Assembly (NCBI RefSeq): GCF_947501665.1
Contig: NZ_CANMWS010000014.1
Location: 62,001 to 126,000, forward strand
From: an uncultured Shewanella sp.
GTDB lineage: Bacteria; Pseudomonadota; Gammaproteobacteria; Enterobacterales; Shewanellaceae
Reading direction: 5' to 3'
Length of the DNA stretch: 64,000 nt
Program-made: the position numbers and the translations under genes
The notes under the pieces: generated by a model
Database searches by the model: none
What the model was told of the DNA's origin: nothing
The model's input: the letters and a program-made list of their open reading frames with translations, nothing else
Part shown: positions 53,346-61,872 of the stretch, piece after piece
How the letters are laid out: each line of letters opens with the position of its first letter
Position numbering within the stretch: the stretch's first letter is position 1

Positions 53346-53774
53346 TTAATCCTCTACTACCAAACCCATTGAACGCGCAGTACCTTCAATTGAGCGAGTC
53401 ATCGCTTCAATATCAGCACCAGTCATATCAGTCGCTTTAGTTTCAGCAATTTCCTGAACAGCGCTGCGCTTGATAGTACCCACTTTTTCAGTGTTAGGAC
53501 GACCAGAACCTGATTTCAGGCCTGCTGCTTTTAGCAACAAAAAAGAAGCTGGAGGCGTCTTAGTTTCAAAAGTGAAAGAGCGATCAGTATAAACGGTGAT
53601 CACAACAGGAATTGGCATACCTTTGTCGAACTTTTCAGTACGCGCATTGAATGCTTTACAGAATTCCATGATGTTGACACCTTTTTGACCCAAAGCTGGA
53701 CCTACTGGTGGCGACGGATTCGCAGCGCCGGCTGCAACTTGCAATTTGATGTAACCATCAACTTTCTTTGCCAT
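53346..53774 (-). CDS. rplK: 50S ribosomal protein L11
   Basis: 142-aa GTPase-associated-centre protein needed for RelA activation. Starts [20 protein letters not shown] at 53774 with GAGGAA upstream; the 9-residue extension is spurious. [20 protein letters not shown] is diagnostic. RelA-related signalling uses this protein, but the RelA/SpoT-domain protein at 16747 lacks the ribosome-binding domains. Confidence 0.98.
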   Translation of the reverse strand: MAKKVDGYIKLQVAAGAANPSPPVGPALGQKGVNIMEFCKAFNARTEKFDKGMPIPVVITVYTDRSFTFETKTPPASFLLLKAAGLKSGSGRPNTEKVGTIKRSAVQEIAETKATDMTGADIEAMTRSIEGTARSMGLVVED

Positions 53775-53841
53775 GAGACATTTCCTCAAGTTTGGGTTCA
53801 AACGCCATCAGCCCAACGCCGATAAGCTCCCCGAAAATAAT

Positions 53842-53870
53842 GGTGGCGAATTATATATAAATTCGCCACC
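53842..53870. terminator. nusG-rplK intergenic terminator-like hairpin
   Basis: Perfect 11-bp stem GGTGGCGAATT/AATTCGCCACC with a 7-nt loop. On the minus strand it is followed by ATTATTTTC, an imperfect T tract, so it may be a partial terminator between secE-nusG and rplKA. Confidence 0.65.
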
Positions 53871-53899
53871 TTTTCCAAATCATTTTGCGTTTTATTTAA

Positions 53900-54442
53900 T
53901 CAGCTTTTTTCAATTTGAGCGAAATCAAGTTCAACCGGTGTAGAACGACCAAAGATCATGACCGACACTTTCACGCGATTCTTCTCGTAATCGACTTCTT
54001 CAACCGTACCGTTAAAGTCAGCGAAAGGTCCGTCAATTACACGGACAATTTCACCCGCTTCAAACATAATGCGGTGTGTTGGCGATTCGGTCGTTTCTTG
54101 AAGACGCTGTAGAATGGCATCCGCTTCTCTATCTGAAATAGGAGCAGGCCTGTCTGAAGTGCCACCAATAAAGCCCATTACACGCGGAATACTTTTCACT
54201 AAATGCCAGCTTTCATCGTTCATCACCATTTGGACTAATACATAGCCTGGGAAAAACTTACGCTCACTCTTGCGACGCTGACCCGCACGCATTTCAACCA
54301 CTTCTTCAGTAGGGACCAATACCTCACCAAAATAGTGCTCCATTGAATGCATCTTAATGTACTCATTCAACGATTTACACACTCTGCCTTCATAGCCAGA
54401 AAATGCTTGAACCACATACCATCTTTTTTTAGCTTCAGTCAT
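53900..54442 (-). CDS. nusG: Transcription elongation/antitermination factor NusG
   Basis: 180 aa. The NGN domain begins [20 protein letters not shown], binds RNA polymerase, and the C-terminal KOW domain contains [20 protein letters not shown], which meets Rho or S10. Nine bases after secE. Confidence 0.98.
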   Translation of the reverse strand: MTEAKKRWYVVQAFSGYEGRVCKSLNEYIKMHSMEHYFGEVLVPTEEVVEMRAGQRRKSERKFFPGYVLVQMVMNDESWHLVKSIPRVMGFIGGTSDRPAPISDREADAILQRLQETTESPTHRIMFEAGEIVRVIDGPFADFNGTVEEVDYEKNRVKVSVMIFGRSTPVELDFAQIEKS

Positions 54443-54451
54443 TCGAGATGC

Positions 54452-54823
54452 CTATACGCCTGTAATAAAATTAACAATTTTAAGTAATACTGCGTCCATA
54501 CCCCAAAGGATTAACGCCAAAATACCTGTTGCAGCTAACACGATAAACGTCGTGTTCAGTGCTTCTTGACGCGTAGGCCAAATAACTTTACGGACTTCGA
54601 TTTGCGACTCACGTGCAAAAGAAAGAGCCTGTTTACCTTTCACTGTTTGTAGCGCAATAAAACCTGCAACGGCAAATGTAACGATAACGCCGAGTGCGCG
54701 TACCACGACACTTGCTTGATCAAACATTTGATTGCCTACAATAGCGGCGGCTAATAGCACAATAACTATGCCCCACTTAAGAATATCCAGAGAATTGCTC
54801 TGGTTTTCAGTATTTGTTGTCAT
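54452..54823 (-). CDS. secE: Preprotein translocase subunit SecE
   Basis: 123-aa three-helix membrane protein of the SecYEG channel. The conserved amphipathic segment SFARESQIEVRKVIWPTRQE before the last helix is diagnostic. Its partner SecY is encoded at 26050. Confidence 0.97.
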   Translation of the reverse strand: MTTNTENQSNSLDILKWGIVIVLLAAAIVGNQMFDQASVVVRALGVIVTFAVAGFIALQTVKGKQALSFARESQIEVRKVIWPTRQEALNTTFIVLAATGILALILWGMDAVLLKIVNFITGV

Positions 54824-55052
54824 CGGTTAATTCCGTTACTCACTACGAACTATAAATAAAGTCCTGCTGACAAAAAATTTAAGACTTTACTCAGTGAAAT
54901 TTTTCAGTCAGCCCATAAAATCCGAACTGACATTCCACTATACAGAGATAGTATAAATTCAGAGGGTCTAAAATCGGCCATAGATTGTATTCTTATTCCA
55001 CTACTTTGGCAAGAATACAAATCAAAATGACACCATTAAAGCCACAATAACC

Positions 55053-55082
55053 AAAAAAAGGCAGCCTAAGCTGCCTTTTTTT
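55053..55082. terminator. Terminator of tufB
   Basis: AAGGCAGC/GCTGCCTT stem with CTAA loop and flanking A and T runs, the same hairpin as that after tufA. It ends the tRNA-tufB transcript on the minus strand. Confidence 0.9.
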
Positions 55083-55105
55083 ATGTTGCGTAAAATGAGT
55101 CGCTA

Positions 55106-56290
55106 TTAAGCAACAATCTTAGCTACAACACCCGCACCTACTGTACGGCCACCTTCACGGATTGCGAAGCGTAAACCTTCGTCCATCGCGATTGGGCAGA
55201 TTAGCGTCACAACCATCTTGATGTTGTCACCTGGCATTACCATTTCTACGCCTTCAGGTAGCTCAATTGTACCTGTTACGTCAGTTGTACGGAAGTAGAA
55301 CTGTGGACGGTAGCCTTTGAAGAATGGAGTGTGACGTCCACCTTCTTCTTTTGAAAGTACATAAACTTCTGATTCAAAAGTTGTGTGTGGGTTGATTGAA
55401 CCAGGCGCTGCCAATACTTGACCACGCTCTACTTCATCACGCTTAGTACCACGTAGTAGTACACCACAGTTCTCACCTGCACGACCTTCGTCAAGCAGCT
55501 TACGGAACATTTCAACACCTGTACAAGTTGTCTTCGTCGTATCTTTGATACCAACGATTTCAACTTCTTCACCCACTTTGATGATACCGCGCTCTACACG
55601 ACCAGTAACAACTGTACCACGACCTGAAATTGAGAACACATCTTCGATTGGAAGAATGAATGCACCGTCAATCGCACGCTCTGGCTCTGGGATATAAGTA
55701 TCTAGGGCTTCTGCAAGCTCAAGAATTTTCGCTTCCCACTCAGCTTCGCCTTCAAGGGCTTTAAGTGCACTGCCTTGGATAACGGGTAAGTCATCACCAG
55801 GGAATTCATATTCAGAAAGTAGTTCACGTACTTCCATTTCTACAAGCTCAAGTAGCTCTTCGTCATCAACCATGTCACATTTGTTCATGAATACGATGAT
55901 GAAAGGAACACCAACCTGACGAGAAAGCAGGATGTGCTCACGCGTTTGTGGCATTGGGCCGTCTGTAGAAGCAACAACTAAGATTGCACCGTCCATTTGA
56001 GCAGCACCAGTAATCATGTTTTTAACATAATCCGCGTGACCTGGGCAATCGACGTGCGCATAGTGACGAGTTGGTGTGTCATATTCGATGTGAGAAGTAT
56101 TAATGGTAATACCACGCTCACGCTCTTCTGGAGCGTTATCGATTTGTGCGAAATCTTTAACTTCACCACCGTAAGTTTTGGTTAATACTGCAGAGATAGC
56201 AGCAGTTAGTGTAGTTTTACCATGGTCAACGTGACCAATTGTACCTACGTTTACGTGAGGTTTACTACGTTCGAATTTTTCTTTAGCCAT
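55106..56290 (-). CDS. tufB: Elongation factor Tu, copy B
   Basis: 394-aa GTPase, starting [20 protein letters not shown] with ATG at 56290 (a 6-codon extension is ignored). Identical to copy A apart from Ile189. It is downstream of three tRNA genes, the classic tRNA-tufB operon, and upstream of secE. Confidence 0.98.
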   Translation of the reverse strand: MAKEKFERSKPHVNVGTIGHVDHGKTTLTAAISAVLTKTYGGEVKDFAQIDNAPEERERGITINTSHIEYDTPTRHYAHVDCPGHADYVKNMITGAAQMDGAILVVASTDGPMPQTREHILLSRQVGVPFIIVFMNKCDMVDDEELLELVEMEVRELLSEYEFPGDDLPVIQGSALKALEGEAEWEAKILELAEALDTYIPEPERAIDGAFILPIEDVFSISGRGTVVTGRVERGIIKVGEEVEIVGIKDTTKTTCTGVEMFRKLLDEGRAGENCGVLLRGTKRDEVERGQVLAAPGSINPHTTFESEVYVLSKEEGGRHTPFFKGYRPQFYFRTTDVTGTIELPEGVEMVMPGDNIKMVVTLICPIAMDEGLRFAIREGGRTVGAGVVAKIVA

Positions 56291-56410
56291 GGTATTGCCC
56301 CAATCCAAAATACTTGGTGATGAAACTGCAAATATGATAAAAAATCCGATGCATTAAATGTCATCGAATCAGTCGGTTTTGAATAATTAGGAGTGAAATA
56401 AAGAAGTGTT

Positions 56411-56484
56411 GAAGCTGACAGGCATAAAACTGAGGACCTCGCCCTTTACACAGGGCGTGCTCGACAGATTGAGCACAAATCAGA
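56411..56484 (-). pseudogene. Relic of tRNA-Thr(GGT) between tRNA-Gly and tufB
   Basis: On the minus strand this 74-nt segment follows the layout of tRNA-Thr(GGT), which sits exactly here in E. coli (thrT). It retains GCTC...GAGC (D stem), CGCCC...GGGCG (anticodon stem) and GAGGTCCTCAGTT in the variable/T region. It has lost the paired acceptor start, the D-loop GG, the T-loop TTC, and has an 8-nt anticodon loop TGTGTAAA. It is therefore not a working tRNA. Confidence 0.7.
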
Positions 56485-56486
56485 AT

Positions 56487-56560
56487 TGGAGCGGATGGCG
56501 GGAATCGAACCCGCGTTATCAGCTTGGAAGGCTGGAGTAATACCATTATACGACATCCGC
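56487..56560 (-). tRNA. glyT: tRNA-Gly (TCC)
   Basis: 74 nt including encoded CCA (56487-56489). Acceptor GCGGATG/CATCCGC, anticodon loop CTTCCAA with TCC, T loop TTCGATT. Upstream of it on the same transcript is tRNA-Tyr, 39 bp away. Confidence 0.97.
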
Positions 56561-56599
56561 GCAACCTACTTTAGGTTACCTAACTACCCATTTAAAAAA

Positions 56600-56684
56600 T
56601 GGTGGAGGGAGAAGGATTCGAACCTTCGAAGGCTGAGCCGTCAGATTTACAGTCTGATCCCTTTGGCCACTCGGGAACCCCTCC
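56600..56684 (-). tRNA. tyrU: tRNA-Tyr (GTA)
   Basis: 85 nt with encoded CCA and a long variable arm as expected for Tyr. Anticodon loop CTGTAAA (GTA), T loop TTCGAAT, acceptor GGAGGGG/CCCTCC-type pairing. Confidence 0.97.
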
Positions 56685-56693
56685 GATGAAATG

Positions 56694-56769
<76 letters not shown>

Positions 56770-56787
56770 GTGTCATTTCGGTAGCGG

Positions 56788-56816
56788 ATATTATGGAAGT
56801 CTGAGCATAAGTGCAA
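56788..56816 (-). promoter_or_regulatory. Promoter of the tRNA-tufB operon
   Basis: Minus-strand TTGCAC (56811-56816), 17-bp spacer, TAATAT (56788-56793) followed by CCGC. Position just upstream of tRNA-Thr and a GC discriminator fit stringent control. Confidence 0.85.
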
Positions 56817-57002
56817 TAGGTAAATTGTATTTTTATTAAAAAAAAGTGTTAATCGATGTTTTTTTGTTCCAAATAAGCTTTTTCAGCTTAAAAAAGATAC
56901 CATCAATACCGACAAAAACAGCATACAGTCTTATCGAGCTTCTTTATTCTTGTTCCTCATAAAATCATAGTGTACTGTTCAGCCCTTAAGGAGAACAAAG
57001 CT

Positions 57003-57953
57003 ATGACATCGGCAAATCAATTTCACAATGCGCTTTACCTTGCTTTTCAAAGGGCCCAATGGGCAGAACTTCGTAATTCAGTCCCCTTAACATTGAATGA
57101 AACTGATCTGGCAAATTTGCGCGGGATCAATGAAAAACTGTCTCTCACCGAAGTCACTGATATCTATTTGCCAGTCAGTCGATTATTAAATTTGATTGTC
57201 GGCGCCAAACAGCAACGTGGACTCACACTGAATCAGTTTTTAGGGCACACACCACCTAAACGGCCTTATATTATCAGTATCGCAGGCAGTGTGGCTGTCG
57301 GAAAAAGTACCACGGCAAGAATATTACAAGCCTTATTACAGCAATGGCCTGAACACCCGCAAGTAGATTTAATCACTACCGATGGCTTTTTATATCCGCT
57401 ATCTGAGCTGAAAAGAAGAGGCTTATTACAGCGAAAAGGCTTTCCTGAAAGCTATGATATGAAACTACTGATTGATTTTATCACCAAAATAAAATCAGGT
57501 GACGCTTCAGTAAAAGCACCATTATATTCACATATTAAATACGATAGGATCCCCAAGAAAAATCAAATTATTAACCAACCCGATATTTTGATTATTGAAG
57601 GACTCAATGTATTGCAAACAGGACAAGACTCACCTTTTGATACCAAACGCCCTTTTTTATCAGACTTTGTTGATTTCTCTATTTATGTCGATGCTTGTCA
57701 GTCGTTGCTGAAACAATGGTATGTCGAGCGCTTCTTACAGTTCAGACAAGGTGCGTTTGCTAACCCTAAGTCTTACTTCCACCATTACTCTAAACTCAAT
57801 GATGACGAGTCAGTGCAAATCGCGACGAATATTTGGGACAGTATTAATGGTCCTAATTTACAACTAAACATCGAGCCCACACGAGAGCGAGCCCATCTGA
57901 TTTTACAAAAAGGCGCGGATCATTTAATGGATCAAGTCTTACTGAGAAAATAA
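57003..57953 (+). CDS. coaA: Pantothenate kinase, type I
   Basis: 316-aa cytoplasmic kinase for the first step of coenzyme A synthesis. P-loop [11 protein letters not shown] (near residue 100), [11 protein letters not shown] and [12 protein letters not shown] strand ([11 protein letters not shown]) are typical of type I PanK. The start at 57003 has GGAG upstream and gives the family length. Convergent with birA. Confidence 0.96.
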   Translation: MTSANQFHNALYLAFQRAQWAELRNSVPLTLNETDLANLRGINEKLSLTEVTDIYLPVSRLLNLIVGAKQQRGLTLNQFLGHTPPKRPYIISIAGSVAVGKSTTARILQALLQQWPEHPQVDLITTDGFLYPLSELKRRGLLQRKGFPESYDMKLLIDFITKIKSGDASVKAPLYSHIKYDRIPKKNQIINQPDILIIEGLNVLQTGQDSPFDTKRPFLSDFVDFSIYVDACQSLLKQWYVERFLQFRQGAFANPKSYFHHYSKLNDDESVQIATNIWDSINGPNLQLNIEPTRERAHLILQKGADHLMDQVLLRK

Positions 57954-58002
57954 TTCAGGTAATCGAACAACTGATTTTACAAAAGCAGCCACTCAACAAA
58001 AA

Positions 58003-58028
58003 AGGGCGCCCCTTAATGAAGCCGCCCT
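58003..58028. terminator. Terminator-like hairpin between coaA and birA
   Basis: AGGGCG/CGCCCT stem with inner CTT/AAG pairing around AATG, flanked by A-rich DNA at the left end. The convergent genes on each side suggest a shared terminator, on the minus strand followed by TTTTTT. Confidence 0.65.
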
Positions 58029-58058
58029 CTTGATAAAATAGCATTAGCTCAATGATTG

Positions 58059-59021
58059 CTAGCTTGCATTACGCAGGCTAATTTCTCCGCCAACATAAGC
58101 TGTGACACCTTCCCGAGTTTCCAACAAAATGGCGCCCTTCTCATCAATACCTTTACAAATGCCCATCACTTCATTATTGGCCATCGACAAGGTAACGGCT
58201 TGATTAAGAAATAAATCCGCTTTTTGCCAACGTGACATAAAGGCTGCCAATCCTTGTTCTTCAAACAAGTGTAAGTCCATTTGTAATTGTTTTTGCAGCG
58301 CGATCACTAAATCTGTTTTACTGGGTTTACTCTGTAACTCAGATAAATCACTCCAAGGCTGATCAATCGTATCACCTTGCGCACTGGGCATAGCCATATT
58401 GATGCCAATACCAATGACCACATTACATTCACTATCTGTTTGGCCACTCATTTCAACCAACACACCCGCAAGCTTCTTATGATTTAAATAAATATCATTG
58501 GGCCATTTCACTCCTAAACCACTCACACCGAATGCTTCAAGCACATTCACTAACGAGCAAGCCACCACTAGACTCAGCCCCATAGCTTGCGACATTCCCT
58601 GAGGAAAAGACCAAAACATGGAAGTATATAAATGGCAACCATAAGGCGACAGCCAAGTACGGCCTCGTCGACCTCGACCTGCCGACTGATATTCGGACAC
58701 ACAAATATCACCAGATTTGAGTTCATCAATATGCTTTAACAAAAATGCATTGGTACTGGCTAATTCATTAAAATAAAAACAGCGCTGTTGTGTCGCTGAC
58801 GTTAGCTTTTCTTCATCAACTAACGACACAGGATTGACCAATTTATAGCCTTTCCCTTTCACACTATAAATATCCACGCCATATTCTTCTAATGCACTAA
58901 TATGATTTGCAATAGCTGTACGAGACACACCTAAAAGCTGTGCCAGTGTTTCACCCGATACAAATTGCTCATTGGCTAATGCCTGTAATATTTGTCGCTT
59001 TCTCGCCCAATGATCGGTCAT
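58059..59021 (-). CDS. birA: Biotin-protein ligase and biotin operon repressor BirA
   Basis: 320 aa. N-terminal winged HTH (ETLAQLLGVSRTAIANHISA) for repressor function, then the ligase domain with GRGRRGRTW for biotinyl-AMP binding and WPNDIYLNHKKLAGVLVEM. Follows murB by 12 bp, probably cotranscribed. Biotinylates AccB. Confidence 0.96.
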   Translation of the reverse strand: MTDHWARKRQILQALANEQFVSGETLAQLLGVSRTAIANHISALEEYGVDIYSVKGKGYKLVNPVSLVDEEKLTSATQQRCFYFNELASTNAFLLKHIDELKSGDICVSEYQSAGRGRRGRTWLSPYGCHLYTSMFWSFPQGMSQAMGLSLVVACSLVNVLEAFGVSGLGVKWPNDIYLNHKKLAGVLVEMSGQTDSECNVVIGIGINMAMPSAQGDTIDQPWSDLSELQSKPSKTDLVIALQKQLQMDLHLFEEQGLAAFMSRWQKADLFLNQAVTLSMANNEVMGICKGIDEKGAILLETREGVTAYVGGEISLRNAS

Positions 59022-59033
59022 GTTATTTTTCCT

Positions 59034-60065
59034 TTAATTGATTTCACCCGTCGCGCCAATGAGCCGAGGTTCAGCCTCAAGTTTGATCCCAAATAACTGC
59101 ATAATCCGTTCAATAATAAGTTCTGCTAACTGACACACATCATGACCTGTGGCCGTGCCATTGTTAACTAAAACGAGTGCTTGCTGTTCATGTACACTAG
59201 CGTCACTAAAGCGCATTCCTTTTAAACCAGCCTTATCAATTAACCAAGCCGCCGCTAATTTCATGCTTTGCTCACCCATTTGAAATGCCACAATATCCGG
59301 ATAATGATCCTGCAAACGCTCAAAGGTCGCCACGGGCACCACGGGGTTTTTAAAAAAACTTCCCGCATTGCCTAACACTAACGGATCGGGCAATTTCTCA
59401 CGCCGTAACTGGCAAACATAATCAAAAATATGCTTAGGCTCAAGTGCGCCTTTATCTAAAATACTTAATGGTCCATAAGATAAAATCGGCTGCCATTGCT
59501 TGGGGAGTTTGATCCCAATAGCGGTGATCACTGCTCTCCCTTTAAGCCTATGCTTAAAAACAGATTCTCGATAAGAAAATTCACATTCTGAGCCCGCTAA
59601 ACGTGTTAATTCCCCCGAAGATAAATCAAGGTACTCCACCCATTCACAGATTTCACAAAACTCCACACCATACGCACCAATATTCTGAATAGGTGCCGCG
59701 CCGACAGTGCCGGGAATTAAAGCCAAATTCTCCAGACCGCCAATCCCCTCTTTGACACAAAAGCTCACTAACTCATGCCAATTCTCACCCGCTTCGACTT
59801 GCAAATAATAACAGGCATCATCTTCTGCAAAGGTAATGCCTTTAGTCAGCACCTTAACAACATGGCCTTGAAAATCGTCCACCAGCACAATATTGCTGCC
59901 GCCCCCTAAAATGAGCATAGGCAAGTCTTGTGCATACAAATCTAAGCAAGTCGAGATTAACATTGCTCTATCGCGCGCTTCATGTAAAAACAAACACGAA
60001 TGATCAATACCAAAGGTGTTATACGCTTTCAACGAAGCCGATGATTTCATTATTTCTATGGTCAT
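59034..60065 (-). CDS. murB: UDP-N-acetylenolpyruvoylglucosamine reductase
   Basis: 343-aa FAD enzyme of peptidoglycan precursor synthesis (type I MurB). FAD site LILGGGSNIVL, IPGTVGAAPIQNIGAYGVE and the C-terminal GNAGSFFKNPV with the catalytic Ser are present. Two candidate starts, at 60065 and 60050; neither has a good ribosome binding site. Confidence 0.95.
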   Translation of the reverse strand: MTIEIMKSSASLKAYNTFGIDHSCLFLHEARDRAMLISTCLDLYAQDLPMLILGGGSNIVLVDDFQGHVVKVLTKGITFAEDDACYYLQVEAGENWHELVSFCVKEGIGGLENLALIPGTVGAAPIQNIGAYGVEFCEICEWVEYLDLSSGELTRLAGSECEFSYRESVFKHRLKGRAVITAIGIKLPKQWQPILSYGPLSILDKGALEPKHIFDYVCQLRREKLPDPLVLGNAGSFFKNPVVPVATFERLQDHYPDIVAFQMGEQSMKLAAAWLIDKAGLKGMRFSDASVHEQQALVLVNNGTATGHDVCQLAELIIERIMQLFGIKLEAEPRLIGATGEIN

Positions 60066-60279
60066 TGATTTATATAAGAATTTATTTATAATTTTGTGGT
60101 TGCGTTAAACTGCATAACAAAGGCAAATAACTGTCGAAGGCGTATTGTAGCTTAAATGAGCACTAATGAGTATGTGCAATCTTAATCCAATCACAAACGT
60201 GTAATAAACACATGCTAAATAATTATCGTTTATTGCCTCATTTTATCCCATCGACAGTCAAACTAAACTCACAACAATA

Positions 60280-60615
60280 TTAAAAAGACGTCTCTTGTAT
60301 CGCTAGAAAATCCATTTCACAAGTATCGCCAGCTGAGTTAGCCCGCACTTTCTTACCTGACATATAAGCTGCAATCGCTAAGCTGGTCATTTGATTAACC
60401 GAAACTTCAGAATGCAGACTATGGGTTATTCTCGCTACACCATTACAACCTTCCACTTTTTGTAAACCTGCATCATCAGAAAAATGCAACTCAGTGACTT
60501 TCTTCGTACTTTGATCGTAAACTTTAATGCCTTTTAATGTGCCAAAAGCGATATCCCCCGCAACAACAGGTAAAGTAAATAATAATGATGCCCAACACAA
60601 TAATGTAAACTTCAT
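60280..60615 (-). CDS. Small secreted protein, DUF5992-like
   Basis: 111 aa with a signal peptide (MKFTLLCWASLLFTLPVVAG). Cys residues in KVEGCNGVAR and GDTCEMDF could pair. The segment MTSLAIAAYMSGKKVRANSA closely resembles MVSVALSMYMAGNRKANVFV of the small protein at 61627, so the two look like paralogues. Resembles small gammaproteobacterial DUF5992-type proteins, remembered only roughly. Function unknown. Confidence 0.68.
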   Translation of the reverse strand: MKFTLLCWASLLFTLPVVAGDIAFGTLKGIKVYDQSTKKVTELHFSDDAGLQKVEGCNGVARITHSLHSEVSVNQMTSLAIAAYMSGKKVRANSAGDTCEMDFLAIQETSF

Positions 60616-60702
60616 ACTCTTATATATCCAAATATATTCAAAAACAGAAGAATATGTTATATAAAAGTAAATATGAGTAAAATAGCTTTAGACATTTATA
60701 AT

Positions 60703-61440
60703 TTATATCGCCTTAATGATAAACTTACCGCCACCAATATTGCCCGCTTGTAACTCTTGCAATAACGTCTGATACCAAGTTAGCGCATACTGATACCAAG
60801 CATCATCAAATAACTGCACTATGGCAGATTGCTTACTTTTAAGCTTGGCCACAAACGCAACATAAGCATCAATGTATTTTTCCGTCCAATCTTCAAACGT
60901 TTCTAATTGCCAGTGCGCCTCAGACAGCCATTGCCCTATAGTATTCATAGCAATAGGTTGACCAATTTCAAGGCCTAAACAATTAGGCTTTATTTGGTGT
61001 GCGCTCAGAGTGTAATCACAGATCAACAAATGCCCTCCCGTACGGCATTGCTTTCTTAAAGCTGTTAACACTTCTGCTTGATGGTTTAATGCATAAAACA
61101 CATTAAACAAATACATTAAGTCAAAATCCGCCAATTTAAGCTTTGACAAAGACAATACATCTTGAGCATAAAATGCCACTTCGGGATATTGCCGCATAGC
61201 GTAATCAATGGATGTGTCATCAATATCCACCCCCACGACCTTGCCCCAGCCATTGGTATGAAACCAATTAGCGGTCCCGCCACGACCGCAACCCATATCC
61301 AATATATGGCTGCTCTTATTTTTGGGTAAACCAACAGCTGCATCGACAATGGCCTGCTCTTCTCCTGGGTGGGCAAAGTCTCCTTCACGTACCATGGCTA
61401 GAATACATTTCCCTTGCGGGGAATTCATTTTACAAGACAT
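60703..61440 (-). CDS. Class I SAM-dependent methyltransferase
   Basis: 245-aa cytoplasmic methyltransferase. Motif I is HILDMGCGRGGTANWF, the acidic motif II VVGVDIDD, then the post-region DFDLMYLFNVFYALNH. Substrate unknown. Transcribed in the same direction as the acetolactate synthase group but separated from it by a terminator, so probably an independent unit. Confidence 0.85.
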   Translation of the reverse strand: MSCKMNSPQGKCILAMVREGDFAHPGEEQAIVDAAVGLPKNKSSHILDMGCGRGGTANWFHTNGWGKVVGVDIDDTSIDYAMRQYPEVAFYAQDVLSLSKLKLADFDLMYLFNVFYALNHQAEVLTALRKQCRTGGHLLICDYTLSAHQIKPNCLGLEIGQPIAMNTIGQWLSEAHWQLETFEDWTEKYIDAYVAFVAKLKSKQSAIVQLFDDAWYQYALTWYQTLLQELQAGNIGGGKFIIKAI

Positions 61441-61550
61441 AATAAAACCGACTAAAAAACGAAGCGATGCTAATAGTGTAATAGCAATAAGCTAAGCCAT
61501 ACTAATTTCAGTATAAAAAGTCACTTGCACCAGAGCTAAATTGACAAGAT

Positions 61551-61598
61551 AAACACAATAAAAAACAAGCCACATATCAAATGCATTTGATATGTGGC
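61551..61598 (-). terminator. Strong terminator after the small DUF protein
   Basis: A perfect 30-bp palindrome (61569-61598, ends GCCACATATC and GATATGTGGC) is followed on the minus strand by TTGTTTTTTATTG. It ends the acetolactate synthase transcript. Confidence 0.85.
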
Positions 61599-61626
61599 GT
61601 AACTAGCACAAATTGATTAATCAACC

Positions 61627-61872
61627 CTACATAACATCAGGCGCATATTGAGTAATGCGGCAATATGAAAAAGTCGTTTCATCGCTCACAAACACATTGG
61701 CTTTTCTATTCCCCGCCATGTACATAGATAACGCGACCGACACCATAGTGCTGTCTTCTTGTGCGATGATCATCCAAGGTGAACTGTGCTTGCAACGTTC
61801 GGGTTTGACATCGCCCACTAGTCGTACTAACAAACCATCTTTATAGCTAGTGATCAACACAAAAAGGTTCAT
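61627..61872 (-). CDS. Small protein, paralogue-like to the secreted DUF5992-like protein, without signal peptide
   Basis: 81 aa. ATG overlaps the upstream acetolactate synthase stop (ATGA), so translation is coupled. MVSVALSMYMAGNRKANVFV and YCRITQYAP resemble the C-terminal half of the 60280 protein, but no signal peptide is present here, so it would stay in the cytoplasm. No known function. Confidence 0.62.
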   Translation of the reverse strand: MNLFVLITSYKDGLLVRLVGDVKPERCKHSSPWMIIAQEDSTMVSVALSMYMAGNRKANVFVSDETTFSYCRITQYAPDVM

